NCBI RefSeq assembly: GCF_022458985.1
Contig: NC_061776.1
Span: 8,124,379-8,188,378 of the forward strand
Source of the DNA: Mugil cephalus
Lineage: Eukaryota; Chordata; Actinopteri; Mugiliformes; Mugilidae
DNA length: 64,000 nt
Reading direction: 5' to 3'
In this document: positions 47,401 to 64,000 of the stretch, piece after piece
How positions within the stretch are numbered: position 1 is the first letter of the stretch
How the letters are laid out: the number at the start of each line of letters is the position of its first letter
The notes under the pieces: generated by a model
The model's database searches: none
Told to the model about the DNA's origin: nothing
The model's input: the letters and a program-made list of their open reading frames with translations, nothing else
Program-made: the position numbers and the translations under genes

Positions 47401-50180
47401 GATATTAAATCTCTCCTTAAGACTCTGATGTTGTGGGCGAGACAATGTTTCAAACACGGAACACGAAACATGACCCAACTACAGCTTTTGTTTTCACGAG
47501 ATTGTGCCCTTTGAGGATCATAACGCTATAAATTATGCCTGTAAACGTGTGTTATGCAGAGCGGCAGGTCCTCGCATGCAGAGCCCCGCCCACCCACCTG
47601 TGTTCTCGTTGGGACAGGTGGTGTGTGGAGAGAAGCCTTGAGCTGGATTCGTGCTGGCTGCCACGGCGATGACACCCGCCACCCGGCGCGATCCGTTCTT
47701 CAGTTTCATCATGACGGACCTGTCAGGCGGCACGGGGGCAGAGGAGGAGATGATACAGGTGAGGATACAGGTGAGGATGGGAAATGAGGGTTTGGGTTTC
47801 TTTCCTGAGGGGCAGCACGAGAATAAGTTTCCAAATTTATTGTTACTACACACGTCTCTAACTGTCGACTTCTGGCGTTACCGGTCTCCGTCTCACTCTC
47901 TACACAGAGGAAACACTCTCGGCCGCTGTTTTCCACTTGTTTTCATTATTATTTTTAATGACAAATCGTCAAAATGTTTAGTGAATCCATGTAAAGCAAT
48001 GGAAAAATAGAAATAAAAAAACTACTGTGGGTGTTTTCACTGTACGCTGAGACACGTTGACCGTACTTCGTAAAGAGCGGGGACTCCAGGACGACCATGT
48101 AAGGAGGGTTGGGACCGGAACGCAGGACCCAGTCCAGGTCGTCCTCGGACTCGAGCACATGGAGCACACCAACGTCACCTGACATAGCGGCTGAAACCCA
48201 GAGGAAGATACGGAATAAAAAGTTATTAATGCAGCAGGTGATGAGGTCTTGGTGGTCAACAACGGCATAAAGACAAGCTCACTCAATACAGACATTTGTA
48301 AAAATCTTTTGTATTTGTTTTAGAGCAGCCATGACAGATGGTTTTACATATTCAAATGAACCTAAAAAAACAATACACTTTTAGTTTCTTTACTGTTTTT
48401 TCACAGTGACGAAGGCTTCAATCCTTAATACTTAAGGAACAGCTTGGAGGCAGGTATTTTTTTTTTTAATGCACTGCAGAACAATTAAACTCCCGGGCAT
48501 ATAAGCTAATATTTGATTGATATTTCAAGTGTAGCTGCATAGTGCACATGTGAATAGGGTGAATGCAACAAAGATCTAATTAAAAGACACACCAAACAAT
48601 ACTCAATGTTGAATTATCTGGATTGGACCGAGGGCAAACAAACTCAATCGGGATCCCGCTAATCTGAGCAGGTATCAGATATCTATTACAGAAAACGCTT
48701 GTTTCATTGTGTGCTTTCATTTGCAACCATGACGGTCACACAAGTGTCTAAAACACTGCAATGCCCCCCAACAAGTTCCTAACCAAACTTTAGTGTAGAC
48801 CAGATCTTATATCCAATAGGGACGAGCGCTGCAGTAAAAAACCCTCTTCCTTTACTCACATTGGCAGCCGATTTGATGTGTTGCGTTGAGCAGCCGCACA
48901 CAAGGCACACTGTAATTGAGATTCACATAAATCTTGTTTTCCACTGAATTACAGCTGACACCTGTTGCGAAAAAAAAAGAAAAACATTTTAACATCCACA
49001 CAAGATACAGGAAAAAAAATTAGTTCTCACATTTAAAGCAAGTGAAATGTTTTTCAGCAATTACAAAGGAGATTAAAGGTACTTTTTATAACCTAGTATG
49101 GAGGAGCATGTTGTTTTTGATCAGTTGTAAATTAATTCTGCTGCATAACAACCAACCAAACATATAAACAACGATGTTAAGGAAAATAAAGTCCTTGAAC
49201 ACATGGCACGGCTCCAGTAAAGTCCTGATAAATCACACAAGTGGACAGAAGTAATTGAGATGGTCTGTAATCCACAGAAAGTAGCACATATCCAAGATGA
49301 TGGGAATAATGTAGCTGTCAAGTACATGTCTTAGTGTAATCTGCGTTGTTTTTAAGTGTGGCCACTCCAATTATGAAGGTCATTTTTATAGTTTGATTTG
49401 AAATGTACACACCACAGGAGACTGGTTACTTTTGCTTTTCAGTGGCAGTATTCCACTTTAAGGATTCTTAAGATTTTGGATAGCTCGGATTACACGTTGA
49501 ACCCATAGCCACATCACTCAGAGGAGAAGAAACAATAAAAAACAATTTAATTCCATAATAATTCCAAAATAAATGTTGTGTTTCTGGGCCACTTGTATGC
49601 CGAATTCACCAGCACACATTAAATATCTGAATCTGACTTCTATATGGTTTCGGGTAATAAGTTTATCAAGTTACAATGCAATTAACATTAAAATACGATT
49701 TAATGTATGTAGCACGGTGTGACGTTCGATCATTTAATCCTTCGAGCTCCGGGCGACCGCAGCGGGGAAATCACGAGTAGTCACGCTGATGCTGAGTTGC
49801 TCTCAAGAATAGGGCAGACCCAATCTGTGACTGACTTAGAGAAAAGTCAAAAGAAACGCTTAATAAAACAAGATATTCGTCTATTTCTGAACTTTGAGCT
49901 GACTGGGACAATTAGGGAATTGCTGACGCGCCGAACTCCATTGTAAAATGTGCATAAATAAACGCCAGTTCATATTAAAGGCAGAGAGGCTAACTAGCCT
50001 AGCATTCGGCTAGCTCCGGGCACAAAGAAGTCCGCCAAGCTAAACGACTGAAAGCGAAACACACTTCGGCCGTGGGCAATTATGTGGAGACCCAGGTTCT
50101 GCAGCGTAAGAATGCGACTTACCGACGAGAAACAAACTGATAATCAAATTAATAATCCATTTGGTCGAGAGTAAATCCAT
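38485..50180 (-). CDS. ncstn: Nicastrin, gamma-secretase subunit
   Basis: Heavily glycosylated type I membrane subunit of gamma-secretase that gates substrate entry. Seventeen coding exons: 50180-50123, 48961-48860, 48190-48067, 47719-47598, 46051-45906, 45179-45035, 44042-43930, 43372-43220, 43132-43028, 42943-42867, 42705-42536, 42415-42313, 41255-41157, 40872-40785, 40626-40463, 39726-39514, 38607-38485. They would give 701 residues (human 709). The start [19 protein letters not shown] is a signal peptide. Exon 2 holds [14 protein letters not shown]. The DYIGS motif with the preceding Glu used in substrate recognition is at the start of exon 9 ([15 protein letters not shown]). The last exon holds the single membrane helix [18 protein letters not shown] and a short tail. 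Phases agree everywhere except exon 10, which I count as 77 bases where 78 are needed. The gene follows copa in the same direction. Confidence 0.97.
39283..39408 (+). mobile_element. GGGGTCTTCAAC-family element, copy 5 (internal part)
   Basis: Shares TATTATGCTATCCCTTATCC, TTTTCTAAAATATGTTGG, AACGTGTATTTAAAGAAATTAA and CTAATCAACCAAAGATTTTGTGAC. It lacks both terminal G/C blocks. It lies in the last ncstn intron. Confidence 0.65.
40358..40450 (-). mobile_element. MITE of the CAGCCA-ACATTAAAACCAC family, copy 3 (fragment)
   Basis: The minus strand reads CCGATCAGCCACAACATTA, AGACCACTGACGGGAG and later TTCTGCTGGGAAACTTT, matching the first half of the copy at 23673. It begins 12 bases after the ncstn exon 15 donor (GTAAGG at 40462-40457). 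Confidence 0.7.
42867..42943 (-). CDS. ncstn: ncstn exon 10, apparent one-base deletion
   Basis: The exon reads [15 protein letters not shown] in the expected frame; after the Pro codon the conserved continuation [11 protein letters not shown] appears only if one more C is present (GATCCG here, where GATCCCG would keep frame). Exons before and after fit phase 0 on both sides. It is either an assembly or sequencing error in a C/G run, or a true disabling change. The rest of the gene is intact, so I favour an error. Confidence 0.5.
44474..44545 (+). repeat. 11-base minisatellite (CTTATGCTAAC)
   Basis: About six tandem copies of CTTATGCTAAC with one CATATGCTAAC variant, in the ncstn intron between 44042 and 45035. 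Confidence 0.85.
46186..46277 (-). mobile_element. GGGGTCTTCAAC-family element, copy 6 (left part, inverted)
   Basis: On the minus strand it reads AAGTAGGGACCTAC, then GTGTTATATATTAAACTCGG and CCTAGTTCTATTTATTAATA, like the left part of copy 1. It lies in an ncstn intron. Confidence 0.6.
46930..47060 (+). repeat. Retroposon-like tail fragment
   Basis: GACTTTAATGATCCACAGGGG, AAACTGCTTGATCACAGTAG followed by A-rich sequence resembles a frequent fish retroposon end (TTTATTGATCCCCAGGGGAAATTG). The family is not assigned. It lies in the ncstn intron between 46051 and 47598. Confidence 0.35.
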
Positions 50181-50300
50181 CTTCCTGGTTTGAAAAGCAG
50201 GAAAACACACCAGGAAGTGTTGACATGGAAACATCCGGGTTCCTCTGGTCGGTTCCGCTCTGAGAATGACTGAGCCAAAATGGCGCCTGGATCTCTGGGA
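50181..50300 (-). promoter_or_regulatory. ncstn: ncstn promoter region, YY1/E2F-like and ETS-like sites
   Basis: Just upstream of the ncstn ATG the minus strand contains CAGGCGCCATTTTGGCTC (YY1/E2F-like) and several CTTCC/GGAA cores (ACCAGGAAGTG on the plus strand). No TATA box is evident. This is compatible with a housekeeping TATA-less promoter. The copa poly(A) signal lies only about 650 bases further up. The sites are pattern matches only. Confidence 0.4.
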
Positions 50301-50832
50301 AGTTTGGACTAGTGACCCCAATCTTGTAAAAATACAAGATAAATATTGGCACTCTTTGCTCAATGACGAAATATTATTTTCGTTTAAAGGCATATAGATG
50401 TCCTATTAGAAAATACTTAAGTTTAAAGCCCAAAGGACCAAAACAAGAAGCTTGTGTGAAAAAAATATAATATTGCCTGAACCACATTCAGCCTTTTTTG
50501 TTTGTTATTTGTCGTCTATTAGTTTTGTGAGTGCATTTTGTCCTGACCATTAATGCATTTTTGTCCTTTCTCTAGATATATATTGTCATTTTGGTTTGTT
50601 AAGTAGAACACATCTTATAATAAACTGCCCCACATCTTTATTAAAGCACTAGTTTAATGCCAAGTCATTTTACAACCCTCATGACTCAGTGTTGTGGTGC
50701 ACTTGAAATATTCCTCTTCCAGGTTTATAGACACAAAACCTTATGTTTGCACAATAAATTTACCACACCGGCCTCCATAACCACATGAAAACACCCACAC
50801 AACCACTGCATTTCTCGTCATAAACAGGTATA

Positions 50833-50838
50833 TTTATT
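50833..50838 (-). promoter_or_regulatory. copa: Polyadenylation signal of copa
   Basis: Canonical AATAAA on the minus strand (CTCAATAAATATAC), about 320 bases after the copa stop codon. Confidence 0.7.
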
Positions 50839-51154
50839 GAGTTTTTTTATTTCCTCCCCCAGATACACAGAGCAGTGCTGCTTTAGATTCAGCAGTGTTG
50901 GATAATTAATGTCGTACAAGTCAGGAAAAAATAAAGCGAACAGTTAGTTAGTTTTTTTACAGCTCTCATACAGCACGCACACGAGAAAAAAAGCTTCGAG
51001 TTGAAACGGTGGTGCATGGGATAGGACAGCTGGAAGGTGATCAAAGAAGTTTAACATCACTGTGAGCAAACATATATATCTCTGCTTTTATTTTCTAGTT
51101 CTCAATAACTATGTTTTCAGGACGTCCTCCTCTCTCTCCCTCCGTTCGTCCTCC

Positions 51155-64000
<12,846 letters not shown>

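Overview
The window is vertebrate nuclear DNA, almost certainly from a teleost fish. All protein genes are split into short exons with GT-AG introns, the spacers are full of simple repeats and small DNA transposons, and the predicted proteins match vertebrate families with fish-like differences. Five protein genes lie on the minus strand. In reading direction (right to left) they are: copa (coatomer alpha subunit, 5' end outside the window), ncstn (nicastrin), vangl2 (Van Gogh-like 2), an fcer1g-type gene (Fc receptor gamma chain), and a nectin4-like gene whose 3' end lies outside the left edge. A tRNA-Asp(GTC) gene is on the plus strand at 13.6 kb. The gene set corresponds to human 1q23.2-q23.3, so this is a conserved synteny block.

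Layout: 1-11.1 kb, nectin4-like (signal peptide, V domain in two exons, first C2 domain). 11.1-14.6 kb, spacer with the tRNA. 14.8-16.2 kb, the ITAM adaptor fcer1g. 18.8-24.6 kb, vangl2 coding exons, with a roughly 10 kb intron 1 and a probable non-coding first exon and CpG-rich promoter at 34.6-35.5 kb. 35.5-38.4 kb, spacer. 38.5-50.2 kb, ncstn in 17 coding exons. 51.2-64 kb, the last 26 coding exons of copa. I joined the exons by hand using splice sites, reading phase and protein similarity. Lengths and phases agree for every exon except ncstn exon 10, which appears one base short.

The genes are not an operon. They share a neighbourhood: copa (COPI coat) and ncstn (gamma-secretase) act in the secretory pathway, vangl2 in planar cell polarity, and fcer1g and nectin4 in immune-receptor signalling and cell adhesion.

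The most interesting observation is upstream of the vangl2 ATG. A stop-free, in-frame stretch of exactly 60 codons runs back to an AUA codon in a strong initiation context, which fits a long Vangl2 isoform started at a non-AUG codon. Other notable points are an fcer1g model without a visible signal peptide, a NAGNAG acceptor and a transposon abutting a splice donor in ncstn, an apparent single-base defect in ncstn exon 10, and at least five families of short dispersed transposable elements, several with long inverted arms.
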